From Pacificibacter maritimus (GTDB lineage: Bacteria; Pseudomonadota; Alphaproteobacteria; Rhodobacterales; Rhodobacteraceae), in NCBI RefSeq assembly GCF_003814915.1, contig NZ_RKQK01000005.1, positions 62,001 through 126,000 of the forward strand: a stretch of 64,000 bases of DNA. Direction: 5' to 3'. This document shows, one piece after another, positions 46,073 to 54,715 of the stretch (position 1 is the stretch's first letter; each line of letters starts with the position of its first letter). The translations under genes were made by a program, and so were the position numbers. The notes below the pieces were generated by a model that saw only the letters and a program-made list of their open reading frames with translations, searched no databases and was not told the origin of the DNA.

Positions 46073-46355
46073 TTTAATACCTCATGACAAACTATCCGAT
46101 ATGCTGCCAACGGGGTGGGTGCTGTGTGACGAAGGCACGGCGATGGAAAAGACATTCAACTTTGCTGATTTCGCAGAGGCGTTCAGCTGGATGACTCACA
46201 TGGCTTTGGTGTCGGAAAAGGTAAATCACCATCCGCAAATGCTCTATGTTTACAAAACCGTACAAGCATATTTGACAACCCATGATGCAAATGGGATCAC
46301 CGAAAAAGATATCACTTTTGCGCAAAAAATGAACGAGGTAGCCGGCGATGTTTGA
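46065..46355 (+). CDS. phhB: 4a-hydroxytetrahydrobiopterin dehydratase (PCD/DCoH)
   Basis: A 96-residue pterin-4a-carbinolamine dehydratase. The signature EKVNHHPQMLYVYKTVQAYLTTHD is represented here in parts: VNHHPQM, YKTVQAYL and THDANGITEKD. The enzyme normally recycles the cofactor of phenylalanine hydroxylase, but no hydroxylase gene is in the window. ATG 46065 has AAGGAAAG at 46052-46059. It overlaps the FemAB-like gene before it by 8 bases and the MscS gene after it by 8 bases, so three genes are translationally coupled. Confidence 0.93.
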   Translation: MTDLIPHDKLSDMLPTGWVLCDEGTAMEKTFNFADFAEAFSWMTHMALVSEKVNHHPQMLYVYKTVQAYLTTHDANGITEKDITFAQKMNEVAGDV

Positions 46356-47190
46356 GACCATATTAAACTATGAAATTTACCAAGGGCAAACACTTGGTGA
46401 CATCCTGACGCTTGATACATTGCTTGGATTCGGCGGTTCTGTCTTGGGCGCGATTGGCATGTTGCTGGTTGGCTTGGTGGTGTCCAGATGGGCGTCAGGG
46501 CGTATTCGCCGTGTAGGTGGCGCGTTTCAAAAGCTCGACGATACCTTGTTTAATTTTCTGGCAAACATCGCTCGCTACGCGATTTTGGCATTCACAGTTT
46601 TGTTCATTCTCAACACCTTTGGGATTCAAACAACATCCATTGTCGCATTAATCGGTGCGGCAGGTCTTGCGATTGGTTTGGCGCTGCAGGGCACCCTATC
46701 GAATGTCGCAGCTGGCGTGATGATTGTGCTTTTCCGCCCGTTTAAATTGGGCGACTTCGTTGAGCTTGCAGGCGTTTCAGGGACTGTAAAAGATATCACG
46801 TTAAACTTTACCGAACTTGCCAATGTGGCAAACGTACAGGTCATCGTGCCCAATGCGGAGGTCTGGGGTAATATCATCACCAATTATTCAACCAATCAAA
46901 CGCGTCGTGCAGAGTGGACATTCGGGGTTGCTTACGGTGCTGATCTGAAGCTTACAGAAGAAACCATTCGCAGCACCATTATGGCGGACCCACGATCTCT
47001 AACCGAACCTGCCCCCTTTTTCCAAGTTAATAACTTGGGGGATTCTTCGGTTGATTTCTTGGCACGTGTTTGGGTCTCAAATTCTGATTACTTCCAATAT
47101 CAGGCGGACATGAAGCGTAAAGTCAAAGAGGCTTTGGATGACGCGGGCATTGATATTCCGTTCCCCACAAGAACCTTGGTCAACGTTTAA
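46348..47190 (+). CDS. Small-conductance mechanosensitive channel (MscS family)
   Basis: A 280-residue inner-membrane channel with an N-terminal extra helix, three membrane segments in the first 125 residues, the pore-lining helix VALIGAAGLAIGLALQGTLSN, and the cytoplasmic beta domain with VPNAEVWGNIITNYS. It opens on osmotic downshock. ATG 46348 lies inside the PCD gene (8-base overlap). A perfect terminator hairpin follows, so this is the last gene of the rightward block that starts with the type I secretion ATPase. Confidence 0.94.
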   Translation: MFETILNYEIYQGQTLGDILTLDTLLGFGGSVLGAIGMLLVGLVVSRWASGRIRRVGGAFQKLDDTLFNFLANIARYAILAFTVLFILNTFGIQTTSIVALIGAAGLAIGLALQGTLSNVAAGVMIVLFRPFKLGDFVELAGVSGTVKDITLNFTELANVANVQVIVPNAEVWGNIITNYSTNQTRRAEWTFGVAYGADLKLTEETIRSTIMADPRSLTEPAPFFQVNNLGDSSVDFLARVWVSNSDYFQYQADMKRKVKEALDDAGIDIPFPTRTLVNV

Positions 47191-47197
47191 GACATAA

Positions 47198-47228
47198 AAA
47201 ACGCCCGCATATTTTTTGCGGGCGTTTT
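47198..47228. terminator. Bidirectional terminator after mscS
   Basis: AAAACGCCCGCA (47198-47209) and TGCGGGCGTTTT (47217-47228) form a perfect 12-bp stem with a 7-base loop. It lies between mscS and the convergent peroxiredoxin gene and can serve both. Confidence 0.92.
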
Positions 47229-47247
47229 CATATTTGAATGAATGCTC

Positions 47248-47736
47248 TTAGAGGGCGTCGACGACAGCCTCGCCTGCTGAGATGTTGCATTCCCCAGCGC
47301 TGCCTTCGAGATTCAAAACGGTTACAACACCGTCTTCGGCCACCAAAGCGTAGCGTTGTGAGCGATCAATCAGACCCGCAGGTGGTGCCGAAAATTCAAG
47401 CCCAATTGACTTGGTGAATTCTGCTTGTGTGTCGCCGAGCATCGCGATGCCTGCAGCAGATGCGCCCGTTGCCTCACCCCATGCGCCCATGACGAATGGG
47501 TCATTCACCGAGATGCAAATCACTTCGTCAACACCCTTTGCAGTTAAGGCGTCTTTGGTACGGATAAAGCTTGGCACATGTGCTGTAGAGCAGACGCCAG
47601 TGTAAGCACCAGGCAGGCCAAAAATCACGACTTTGCGTCCAGCCGTTTTTGAGGAAAGCGCCACGGCTTCAGGGCCTTCTGCGCCCATTTGCAACAAGGT
47701 TGCGTCTGGAAGTTTGTCACCAATCGAAAGTGTCAT
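47248..47736 (-). CDS. Peroxiredoxin, Prx5-like
   Basis: A 162-residue peroxiredoxin with the peroxidatic Cys49 in PGAYTGVCSTAHVPSF, the Prx5/AhpE-type PxxxTxxC motif, and NDPFVMGAWGEATG further on. A second cysteine (ECNISAG) near the C-terminus may act as the resolving residue. It removes organic and hydrogen peroxides with glutathione or thioredoxin. It stands alone, divergent from the ferredoxin reductase gene after a 76-base gap. Confidence 0.94.
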   Translation of the reverse strand: MTLSIGDKLPDATLLQMGAEGPEAVALSSKTAGRKVVIFGLPGAYTGVCSTAHVPSFIRTKDALTAKGVDEVICISVNDPFVMGAWGEATGASAAGIAMLGDTQAEFTKSIGLEFSAPPAGLIDRSQRYALVAEDGVVTVLNLEGSAGECNISAGEAVVDAL

Positions 47737-47812
47737 AATGTGTCCTCATGCGTTTTCATTTCTATTCTAACGTTATAAGCTTCTTTCAACATTAAACTAG
47801 GTGAGAACTGAC

Positions 47813-49033
47813 ATGGCCCATTTTATCGTTGTTGGCGCAGGGCAGGCGGGACAATCAATCGTAACCAATTTGCGAGGTCAAGGGTTTGACGGACAGATTA
47901 CTCTGATTGGCGATGAGGCTGCTGTCCCTTACCAGCGCCCACCATTGTCAAAAGCATATTTGCTTGGTGAAATGGAGTTGGATCGTTTGTATCTGCGCCC
48001 AGCCAGTTATTACGCGGATGATAATATTGATCTACGCACCTCTGTAACAGTCACTGCAATTGATCCAGAGACAAAAACAGTGACACTTTCCAAGGCAGAC
48101 GGTGATCTTGAAACATTAAGTTACGATGCTTTGGCGCTTGCCACGGGGTCTGCGCCGCGGCGTTTGCCTGCTGCGATTGGAGGAGACCTAAAAGGCGTCT
48201 ACACTATGCGCAGCTTGGCTGATGCTGATGCTGTGGCTCCAGAATTTGTTGCGGGAAAATCGGTGTTGATCGTCGGGGGCGGTTACATCGGACTTGAAGC
48301 CGCAGCCGTCGCCGCCAAGAAAGGGCTGAACGTCACTTTGGTAGAAATGTCCGAGCGCATTTTGCAACGTGTTGCTTCAAAAGAAACGTCAGATTATTTC
48401 CGCAATTTGCACGAAAGTCATGGGGTTAAGATCTGTGAAGGTACGGGATTGAACCGCCTCATAGGCGAAGATGCCGTAACGGGTGCAGAACTGTCTGATG
48501 GAAGCACTCTAGACGTTGACTTTGTCATCGTGGGTGTCGGCATTATTCCAGGTACGGAACTGGCAGAAAACGCAGGGCTTGAAATCGACAACGGTATCAA
48601 AACCGATCTGTTTGCCCGTACATCTGATCCATCTATCTATGCCGCAGGGGATTGCGCATCCTACCCAAGCGGCGGTCAACAAGTGCGTCTTGAAAGTGTT
48701 GGCAATGCCATCGATCAAGGCGTCATCGTGGCGAAAAATATGTTGGGTCAAAATGTTGAATACACGCCAAAGCCGTGGTTCTGGTCTGATCAGTTTGACG
48801 TGAAACTACAAATTGCGGGTCTGTCCACAGGTCATGACCAAGTGGTGATCCGTGAGGGCGAGGGAACTCGGTCGCATTGGTACTTCAAAGATGGCCAACT
48901 GATTGCGATTGACGCTATGGGAGACACACGTGGCTATATGGTGGCCAAACGCCTGATAGAAAGCGGAAAAACTGCCGACCCTCAATCTGTTGCTGATCCA
49001 TCGTTCGAGCTGAAAGCATTGTTGAAAGCTTAA
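47813..49033 (+). CDS. FAD-dependent ferredoxin/rhodocoxin-type reductase
   Basis: A 406-residue NAD(P)H:ferredoxin-type oxidoreductase. VVGAGQAGQSIV (residues 5-16) binds FAD, VLIVGGGYIGLEAAAVAAKKG near residue 150 is represented by GGGYIGLEAA for NAD binding, and GDCASYPS is the second FAD motif, with the C-terminal reductase domain at 320-406. Such enzymes feed cytochrome P450 ferredoxins or, in some bacteria, other iron-sulphur partners; no ferredoxin gene is adjacent. AGGTGAG precedes ATG 47813. One base is shared with the rsmD start. Confidence 0.92.
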   Translation: MAHFIVVGAGQAGQSIVTNLRGQGFDGQITLIGDEAAVPYQRPPLSKAYLLGEMELDRLYLRPASYYADDNIDLRTSVTVTAIDPETKTVTLSKADGDLETLSYDALALATGSAPRRLPAAIGGDLKGVYTMRSLADADAVAPEFVAGKSVLIVGGGYIGLEAAAVAAKKGLNVTLVEMSERILQRVASKETSDYFRNLHESHGVKICEGTGLNRLIGEDAVTGAELSDGSTLDVDFVIVGVGIIPGTELAENAGLEIDNGIKTDLFARTSDPSIYAAGDCASYPSGGQQVRLESVGNAIDQGVIVAKNMLGQNVEYTPKPWFWSDQFDVKLQIAGLSTGHDQVVIREGEGTRSHWYFKDGQLIAIDAMGDTRGYMVAKRLIESGKTADPQSVADPSFELKALLKA

Positions 49034-49599
49034 TGCGGATTATTGCAGGGCAATTCCGCGGTCTTGCACTGACCGCTGTTGGCAAAGGGGATACGGGCGC
49101 TCATTTGCGCCCGACCACAGATCGTGTGCGCGAAAGCCTGTTCAACGTGCTTGCCGGTGGAAAATTCGGGGATGCGCTCACAGATGCGCGCACCTTAGAT
49201 TTGTTCGCAGGCACAGGCGCTCTTGGCTTAGAAGCACTGTCACGTGACGGCGAATGTGTGACCTTTGTGGATGATGGGCGCAAAGCGCAAAGCTTGATCG
49301 AACAAAATATCGCGATCTGCGACGCAACAGCGCGGTGCAAGTTGATTCGAGCCGATGCGACGCGCTTGCCCGCCAATTCAGACGCGCCTTATGATTTGAT
49401 TTTCCTTGACCCTCCCTATGCCAAAGGCTTGGGGGAAAAAGCAATAGATGCCGCTTTGCGGGGCAATTGGCTGACGTCACGCGCATTGATTGTTTGGGAA
49501 GAGTCAGCTCCTATCATCGTGCCTGATGCTCTTACACTTTTGGATACGCGCAAATACGGTGATACCAAAATCAACTTTTTGGAACCTAAGCTTGCGTGA
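49033..49599 (+). CDS. rsmD: 16S rRNA (guanine(966)-N2)-methyltransferase
   Basis: A 188-residue methyltransferase of the small ribosomal subunit. The N-terminus MRIIAGQFRGLAL, the SAM motif LDLFAGTGALGLEALSR and the catalytic FLDPPYAKG are all characteristic. TAATG junction: it shares one base with the reductase stop, so translation is coupled. The segment after its stop (49600-49768) holds two inverted repeats and no gene. Confidence 0.96.
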   Translation: MRIIAGQFRGLALTAVGKGDTGAHLRPTTDRVRESLFNVLAGGKFGDALTDARTLDLFAGTGALGLEALSRDGECVTFVDDGRKAQSLIEQNIAICDATARCKLIRADATRLPANSDAPYDLIFLDPPYAKGLGEKAIDAALRGNWLTSRALIVWEESAPIIVPDALTLLDTRKYGDTKINFLEPKLA

Positions 49600-49632
49600 C
49601 GCTTATAGTCTTGGGTGCTACGGGCGTGCCAC

Positions 49633-49646
49633 TGATCCGCGGATCA
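49633..49646. repeat. 14-bp perfect palindrome after rsmD
   Basis: TGATCCGCGGATCA, the first of two inverted repeats in the rsmD-MOSC spacer. Flanking GGCGTG and CACGCC overlap it in an alternative pairing. Confidence 0.55.
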
Positions 49647-49655
49647 CGCCACGCG

Positions 49656-49678
49656 CACAGGTTGATGCGCAACCTGTG
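49656..49678. repeat. 9-bp inverted repeat with a third half-copy
   Basis: CACAGGTTG (49656-49664) and CAACCTGTG (49670-49678) around a 5-base loop; ACAACCTGTCC repeats one arm just downstream near 49682. No T-run follows, so it is not a clear terminator. It could be an RNA stem in the 3' end of rsmD mRNA or a regulator site for the MOSC gene. Confidence 0.5.
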
Positions 49679-49768
49679 TCCACAACCTGTCCTTTGGGAC
49701 AACTGCCTTTGTTGCTACGAATCACTTATAAAGTGCCAATTGCAGTTGAATAGTATCTTGAGTGACAT

Positions 49769-50587
49769 ATGAGAATTACACGGCTCACGAAATACCCTGT
49801 CAAAAGCGTTGCGGGTTACGATTTGGCTATGGCAACTTTCGGCCCTTTAGGCATTGATCAAGATCGCAAATGGGCCGTGGTATACGGGTCTGGTATCGCT
49901 GCAACACGCCGAGAGTTATCGCGGCTTGCGAACCTACACGCCGTGTGTACCGACTTTGGCATTAGCCTGTCTTTTGATGGTGAGCGCATAGATGTGCCTT
50001 GGCCCAGCGGTGCACCGACAACGGCCTATGTGTTTTCAACAAAGATCGAAGGTGTGCAAGACGCAGGGAATTATGCCTCGCATTTCCTATCCTCTTCTTT
50101 GGAACGCGAGGTGCGTCTGGTTTACATGCCTGACGAAGTCACGCGCTCTGTTTCTTCTGCTTACACCGATCGCCCGCATGCCACAGGGTTTGCGGATGGT
50201 TTCCCTGTCCTCATCACATCAATGCCCTCTCTGTTGGCCTTGAATGCGGAATTGCAACAGCCGATTGAAATGCGCCGGTTTCGACCAAATATCGTCATTG
50301 ATGGGGCGTTTGAGCCATGGGCAGAAGATGAATGGCGATTGATCCGTGTTGGCACGACCATCTTGCGTGTCGCAAAGCCATGCGAGCGCTGCGTGATGGT
50401 GACCCAAGATCCGGTGACGGGCGAACAAACAGATCAACGAGAACCCTTGATGACCTTGCGTCGGTTGCATAGGGCCTCGAACGGAAAAATTATTTTTGGC
50501 CAAAATGCGGTCGTCGAAGTCGAAGGCACCGCAAAGTTGGGCGATGAAGTTGAAGTCCTAGAACGCGGCGCTTCAAATTTGATCTAA
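49769..50587 (+). CDS. MOSC domain-containing protein
   Basis: A 272-residue protein with the N-terminal MOSC beta-barrel domain (ITRLTKYPVKSVAGYDL) and the C-terminal MOSC domain, which contains the conserved molybdenum-binding Cys region in PCERCVMV. It lacks the [2Fe-2S] ferredoxin domain seen in E. coli YcbX. MOSC proteins carry sulphur for or detoxify N-hydroxylated compounds with molybdenum cofactor. The ribosome site is weak. No Moco synthesis gene is adjacent except the MoCF-domain CinA gene 27 kb away. Confidence 0.9.
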   Translation: MRITRLTKYPVKSVAGYDLAMATFGPLGIDQDRKWAVVYGSGIAATRRELSRLANLHAVCTDFGISLSFDGERIDVPWPSGAPTTAYVFSTKIEGVQDAGNYASHFLSSSLEREVRLVYMPDEVTRSVSSAYTDRPHATGFADGFPVLITSMPSLLALNAELQQPIEMRRFRPNIVIDGAFEPWAEDEWRLIRVGTTILRVAKPCERCVMVTQDPVTGEQTDQREPLMTLRRLHRASNGKIIFGQNAVVEVEGTAKLGDEVEVLERGASNLI

Positions 50588-50598
50588 GGATGGTTTTG

Positions 50599-50613
50599 TT
50601 AACCATTGATTAA
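50599..50613. promoter_or_regulatory. CtrA-type binding site TTAA-N7-TTAA
   Basis: TTAACCATTGATTAA matches the full CtrA site: TTAA, seven bases, TTAA, including the strong half-site TTAACCAT. It lies 24 bases before the start of the small lipoprotein gene at 50637, overlapping where the promoter should be. Confidence 0.65.
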
Positions 50614-50636
50614 GCATACTGACCCAAGATGGTTTC

Positions 50637-50966
50637 ATGGGACAGATCCATCGCATATTTTGTGTACTTTTCGTTCTCACGGTAATTAGTGCCTGTGCGA
50701 TGGATAGTCCTGCACTTGGCTATACGCGCGGGGATGCCAAAACCATCGAATTGAGTGGGAACACCTATAAAGTCTATAGCGAGATCAACGGAAATCGGGT
50801 CGAAGCCCACCGAGTAAACGCTGTTTTTCCACCCCCATCGCGTTTGCTTATTTTACAGCAGGCCCATGAAGCAATCGTGCGGACCACGGGCTGCGACGTG
50901 AAAAAAGGTTCGCTTGTTGGAGATCAAGCCATAGTCAAAGCCATCGTGCAATGCACCACGGCTTAA
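50637..50966 (+). CDS. Small putative lipoprotein, possible CtrA target
   Basis: A 109-residue exported protein. The hydrophobic start ends in the lipobox ISAC (Cys20). The mature portion (about 90 residues) is polar with two Cys (GCDVKKG and the terminal QCTTA) and no recognised domain. The upstream region has a full CtrA-type site, so cell-cycle or motility-type control is possible. The gene converges on cobN, whose stop overlaps this gene's by 4 bases. Confidence 0.75.
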   Translation: MGQIHRIFCVLFVLTVISACAMDSPALGYTRGDAKTIELSGNTYKVYSEINGNRVEAHRVNAVFPPPSRLLILQQAHEAIVRTTGCDVKKGSLVGDQAIVKAIVQCTTA

Positions 50967-53900
50967 AGCAACGCCTCCAGTGCTGCGCGCGCGGAATTTG
51001 ACCTTGGTCGCCACAGGTCGCGATCCATGGCTTCAACCAAGCGCTGGGCAATTTCTTTTAAAGCTGGTGCGTTATGGTCATTGATGAAATTTCGCGTGTC
51101 GTCATCTTCGATAAATGCGGCATGAACCATATCAAAATGGTGATCTTTCACGGCATGCGTGGTGGCTGAAAAAGCGAATAAATAATCCACGGTCGCCGCA
51201 ATTTCAAAAGCCCCTTTATATCCATGACGTTTCACTCCAGCGATCCATTTTGGATTCACAACACGTGAGCGAACAACGCGACCAATTTCTTCTTCTAATG
51301 TACGAATGACTGGACGTTCGGGACGGGAATGATCGTTGTGGTATATCGGGCGATCTTGACCCTGAAGTGAGGCGATAGCAGAGGCAGCGCCCCCTTCGAA
51401 TTGATAATAATCATCACTGTCCAGTAAGTCATGTTCGCGGTTATCTTGATTGTGCACGACCGCTTCGACCTGCGATAAACGTGCTTCGAACCCTGTGCGA
51501 TCTTTTATGCCTTCACGCCCAGCGCCATAGGCATAGCCACCCCATTCCAAATAGGCGTCAGCCAAGTCTTTGCGGGCTGTCCAAATGCCTTCGTCAATCA
51601 TCGCCTGAAGACCCGCGCCGTAAGCTCCAGGCTTAGAGCCGAAAACACGTGCCGTACTTTCGCCTGCGCGCGCGCGTGCCGCTGCAGGGTTTTGATCCGC
51701 TGGTTCATCTAATTCTTGGATCGCGCGGGCGGCGCTATCGACCAATGCGATCAACTGCGGAAATGCGTCACGGAAAAAACCAGAGACGCGCAGGGTTACA
51801 TCTACACGTGGGCGGGCTAAAACGCCAGCTGGCAGGATTTCAAAACCCGTGACACGGCGCGACATCTGATCCCATTTGGGCTTGACCCCCATTAAAGCTA
51901 GGGCTTGTGCAATGTCATCACCGCCTGTGCGCATGTTGGCTGTGCCCCAAGCGCTGACCAGCATTGCGCGTGGCCAATCTCCGTTGTCTTGCAAGTAACG
52001 TTCGATCAGCATGTTGGCGGATTTCCACCCCAATTTCCACGCCGTTTGTGTCGGCACAGCACGGGCATCAACCGAAAAGAAATTCCGCCCCGTCGGTAAA
52101 ACATCCAAACGTCCACGTGTCGGCGCGCCACTTGGACCTGCGGGCACAAATCGACCCGAAAGCCCGTTTAAAAGCCCCTCTAATTCGGCAGGGCCACAGG
52201 CGGTCACCGTAGGCAACACCGTTTGACGTAAGTGATCTATAACTGCTTGCGAAGCGGGGCCTGCTGCTTCCAAGTTTTGATCTAATACTTGGGCTGCGAA
52301 AAGTTCAAGCCGCTCGACAGTATCTCCCGCTGTGCGCCACACATCAGTATCTAAAGCAGTCAAACTGGCAGGTTTAGAGCCTGTCCAAGGGGCTGACATG
52401 TCGCAAGAAAGCGGGTCGAAGTCGAAGCCAAAATCATCAGATAAAGCGCGAATGATTGATGCGTCATGGCCTAAGCCATCACCGCGAGGCACGCGCACCA
52501 ATGCCAGTGCAAGATCACGCGCCAAACGACCCTCAGGCGCTTGACCAAAGATATGCAAACCATCGCGAATCTGGGCCTCTTTCAATTCACATAGATAGGC
52601 ATCGAGCTTTGCTAGATCGTCGTCTTCGTCCCCTGTCATACCGACGTCGCGGTCCAAACCTGTGACTGACGACATGGATAATATTTCTTTGCGTAGGGCC
52701 GCGATACGGCGTGGATCAACGCCAGCGGCTTCAAAATACTCGTCTACCAAGGCTTCTAAATCACGCAGCGGCCCGTATGTTTCTGCGCGCGTCAAAGGTG
52801 GGGTTAAGTGGTCGATGATCACAGCCTGAGTGCGGCGTTTTGCTTGAGTGCCTTCACCGGGATCATTCACAATGAACGGATAGAGATGTGGCATAGCGCC
52901 CATCACGGCTTCGGGCATACAGTCTTGTGACAAGGATATCGCTTTGCCGGGTAGCCATTCAAGATTTCCGTGCTTTCCCATATGCACCAAAGCATCAGCA
53001 CAAAAGGAATCGCGAAGGAAAAAGTAAAACGCAAGATAGTTGTGTGGCGGCACCAAATCGGGTGCATGATAGGTTTCTGTCGGGTCGATATTATACCCGC
53101 GCGCGGGCTGAATACCCACGACGATATTTCCGTAGGTCAAAACGGATAGAGCAAAGGTATCTTCAGCAACAAAAGGGTCGACTTCTGGGGCGCCCCAACG
53201 GTCTTCTATCTGGTTGCGCACTGCTTGGGGCAGTTTGTTGTAGCTTTGCTTATACGCGGCCAAACTCAAACGCACCCCGCCCGTGCGTTGAGCCCGATCG
53301 GTCAGCCAGTTTGTAGGGCCCGCAAGAATATCTTTCATCAATGCGTCGCTATCATGTGGCACATTGTCCACCGCATAGCCCTCAGCTTTGAGCGCATTCA
53401 AAGTACCTATTGTGGCTGCAGGGGTATCCAAGCCCACGCCATTGGCAAGCCGCCCATCTTTATTGGGATAGTTGGCAAGTATCAGCGCGACTTTGCGATC
53501 TTTGGTTGCGGCATTTCGCAAGGCACACCAATTGGCTGTCAGATCTGAAACAAAATCAATGCGGTTCTCATGCGCGATATAGGTCGCGATCGGGCATTCA
53601 GTTGCTTTATCAAAATAGGCCTCGCCTTTGAATGAGACTGCGCGGGTCAACACGCGGCCGTCGACCTCGGGCAGGGCGACATTCATCGCAATATCGCGTG
53701 CCGAAAGGCCTGTCGTGCCTTCTGACCAGCTTTCGTGAGATGACGATGACAACACCACCTGAAATACAGGTGCAGCATTGGCAAAGTCGGCTGCTAATGG
53801 GTTTGTCGTTCCTCCGCCGTCTGGTGTTCCAACCGCAAATGACGTGCAGTTTAAGATTGCGCTGGGCGGCGCTGCGCGCAGCAGGTTTTCCAATGTTGCA

Positions 53901-54637
53901 ACAGAAATAGGGTCTTTTAACGAGGCCACAAAGATAGGAAGCGGGTTTAACCCACGCTCAAGCAAGCTTTTGACCAGCCCATCAATCGGGGCAAGCCCTG
54001 CGCCCTGAACCAATGCACGGTAGAAAATGATAGGCACGACGGCGGCATCTTTCGACCACTGTGATCGAAGATCTTCTAAGTCCACAATGTCGCCTTTGGG
54101 CCAATAAATTCCGGACCGCAGTAAAGGTTTCGCGGGCTCTGGACGCGGCTGTCCCTCAAGCAAGGCTGCGGCATAGCGCAAAAAATTGCGTGCATTTTGC
54201 GCACCGCCTTCTGTCAGATAAGACCAAAGCGCATGATAATCTTCGGGGGATACTGTGGACAGTTCAGCAAGCTCAGCATCGGGTTTGTCGTCCCCTGGCA
54301 ATAGAACCAAAGGTACACCTGCGTCATGCAGGCGTGCGGCATATTGTTCAACGCCGTATTTCCAATAGCCTGAGCCGCCCAAGACCCGCGCAATTACCAA
54401 GCCCGACTTCGTTGCACAGTCGTCCAAATGCAAATCAACAGACATGGGATGGCGCAAATGCATCATGGAAGCCAAGCGCAAACTATGAGTGTTGTCCGTG
54501 GCACGATGTGCTTCTGACAAAAGCGCCAATTCTGTATCGGCTGCCGAAATCACAACAATATCCGCAGGGGTTTGGTTAAGATCGACGGCTTCGGTGCCAT
54601 CATCGACAGCGCCAGCCGTAGCCGCAAGAAGGTGCAT
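50963..54637 (-). CDS. cobN: Cobaltochelatase subunit CobN
   Basis: The 1224-residue large subunit that, with CobS and CobT, inserts cobalt into hydrogenobyrinic acid diamide in the aerobic B12 pathway. It matches the CobN/BchH family throughout: metal-chelatase segments such as ALVHMGKHGNLEWLPGKA, SWGTANMRTGGDD and the C-terminal region RYVKNPKWI-like VNPKWIAGVKRHGYKGAFE. BchH is excluded by size and by B12 context. AAAGGA lies 8 bases before ATG 54637. CobS and CobT are not in the window. Confidence 0.96.
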   Translation of the reverse strand: MHLLAATAGAVDDGTEAVDLNQTPADIVVISAADTELALLSEAHRATDNTHSLRLASMMHLRHPMSVDLHLDDCATKSGLVIARVLGGSGYWKYGVEQYAARLHDAGVPLVLLPGDDKPDAELAELSTVSPEDYHALWSYLTEGGAQNARNFLRYAAALLEGQPRPEPAKPLLRSGIYWPKGDIVDLEDLRSQWSKDAAVVPIIFYRALVQGAGLAPIDGLVKSLLERGLNPLPIFVASLKDPISVATLENLLRAAPPSAILNCTSFAVGTPDGGGTTNPLAADFANAAPVFQVVLSSSSHESWSEGTTGLSARDIAMNVALPEVDGRVLTRAVSFKGEAYFDKATECPIATYIAHENRIDFVSDLTANWCALRNAATKDRKVALILANYPNKDGRLANGVGLDTPAATIGTLNALKAEGYAVDNVPHDSDALMKDILAGPTNWLTDRAQRTGGVRLSLAAYKQSYNKLPQAVRNQIEDRWGAPEVDPFVAEDTFALSVLTYGNIVVGIQPARGYNIDPTETYHAPDLVPPHNYLAFYFFLRDSFCADALVHMGKHGNLEWLPGKAISLSQDCMPEAVMGAMPHLYPFIVNDPGEGTQAKRRTQAVIIDHLTPPLTRAETYGPLRDLEALVDEYFEAAGVDPRRIAALRKEILSMSSVTGLDRDVGMTGDEDDDLAKLDAYLCELKEAQIRDGLHIFGQAPEGRLARDLALALVRVPRGDGLGHDASIIRALSDDFGFDFDPLSCDMSAPWTGSKPASLTALDTDVWRTAGDTVERLELFAAQVLDQNLEAAGPASQAVIDHLRQTVLPTVTACGPAELEGLLNGLSGRFVPAGPSGAPTRGRLDVLPTGRNFFSVDARAVPTQTAWKLGWKSANMLIERYLQDNGDWPRAMLVSAWGTANMRTGGDDIAQALALMGVKPKWDQMSRRVTGFEILPAGVLARPRVDVTLRVSGFFRDAFPQLIALVDSAARAIQELDEPADQNPAAARARAGESTARVFGSKPGAYGAGLQAMIDEGIWTARKDLADAYLEWGGYAYGAGREGIKDRTGFEARLSQVEAVVHNQDNREHDLLDSDDYYQFEGGAASAIASLQGQDRPIYHNDHSRPERPVIRTLEEEIGRVVRSRVVNPKWIAGVKRHGYKGAFEIAATVDYLFAFSATTHAVKDHHFDMVHAAFIEDDDTRNFINDHNAPALKEIAQRLVEAMDRDLWRPRSNSARAALEALL

Positions 54638-54715
54638 CGCGTTTGTCCTTTGTCGTATTCTCTTGTTTCACGATGCGCTTTGCGGCATCAGCAGGCAAAC
54701 CAAAGAGGTATTTTC

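Noticed and set aside
49490-49753. 87-residue plus-strand frame over the end of rsmD and the spacer
   Set aside because: Overlaps rsmD out of frame and lacks a ribosome site; the spacer is better explained by inverted repeats.
52011-54579. Plus-strand reading frames inside cobN, such as 54061-54579
   Set aside because: They lie antisense to a full-length, well-conserved cobN and show no domain.
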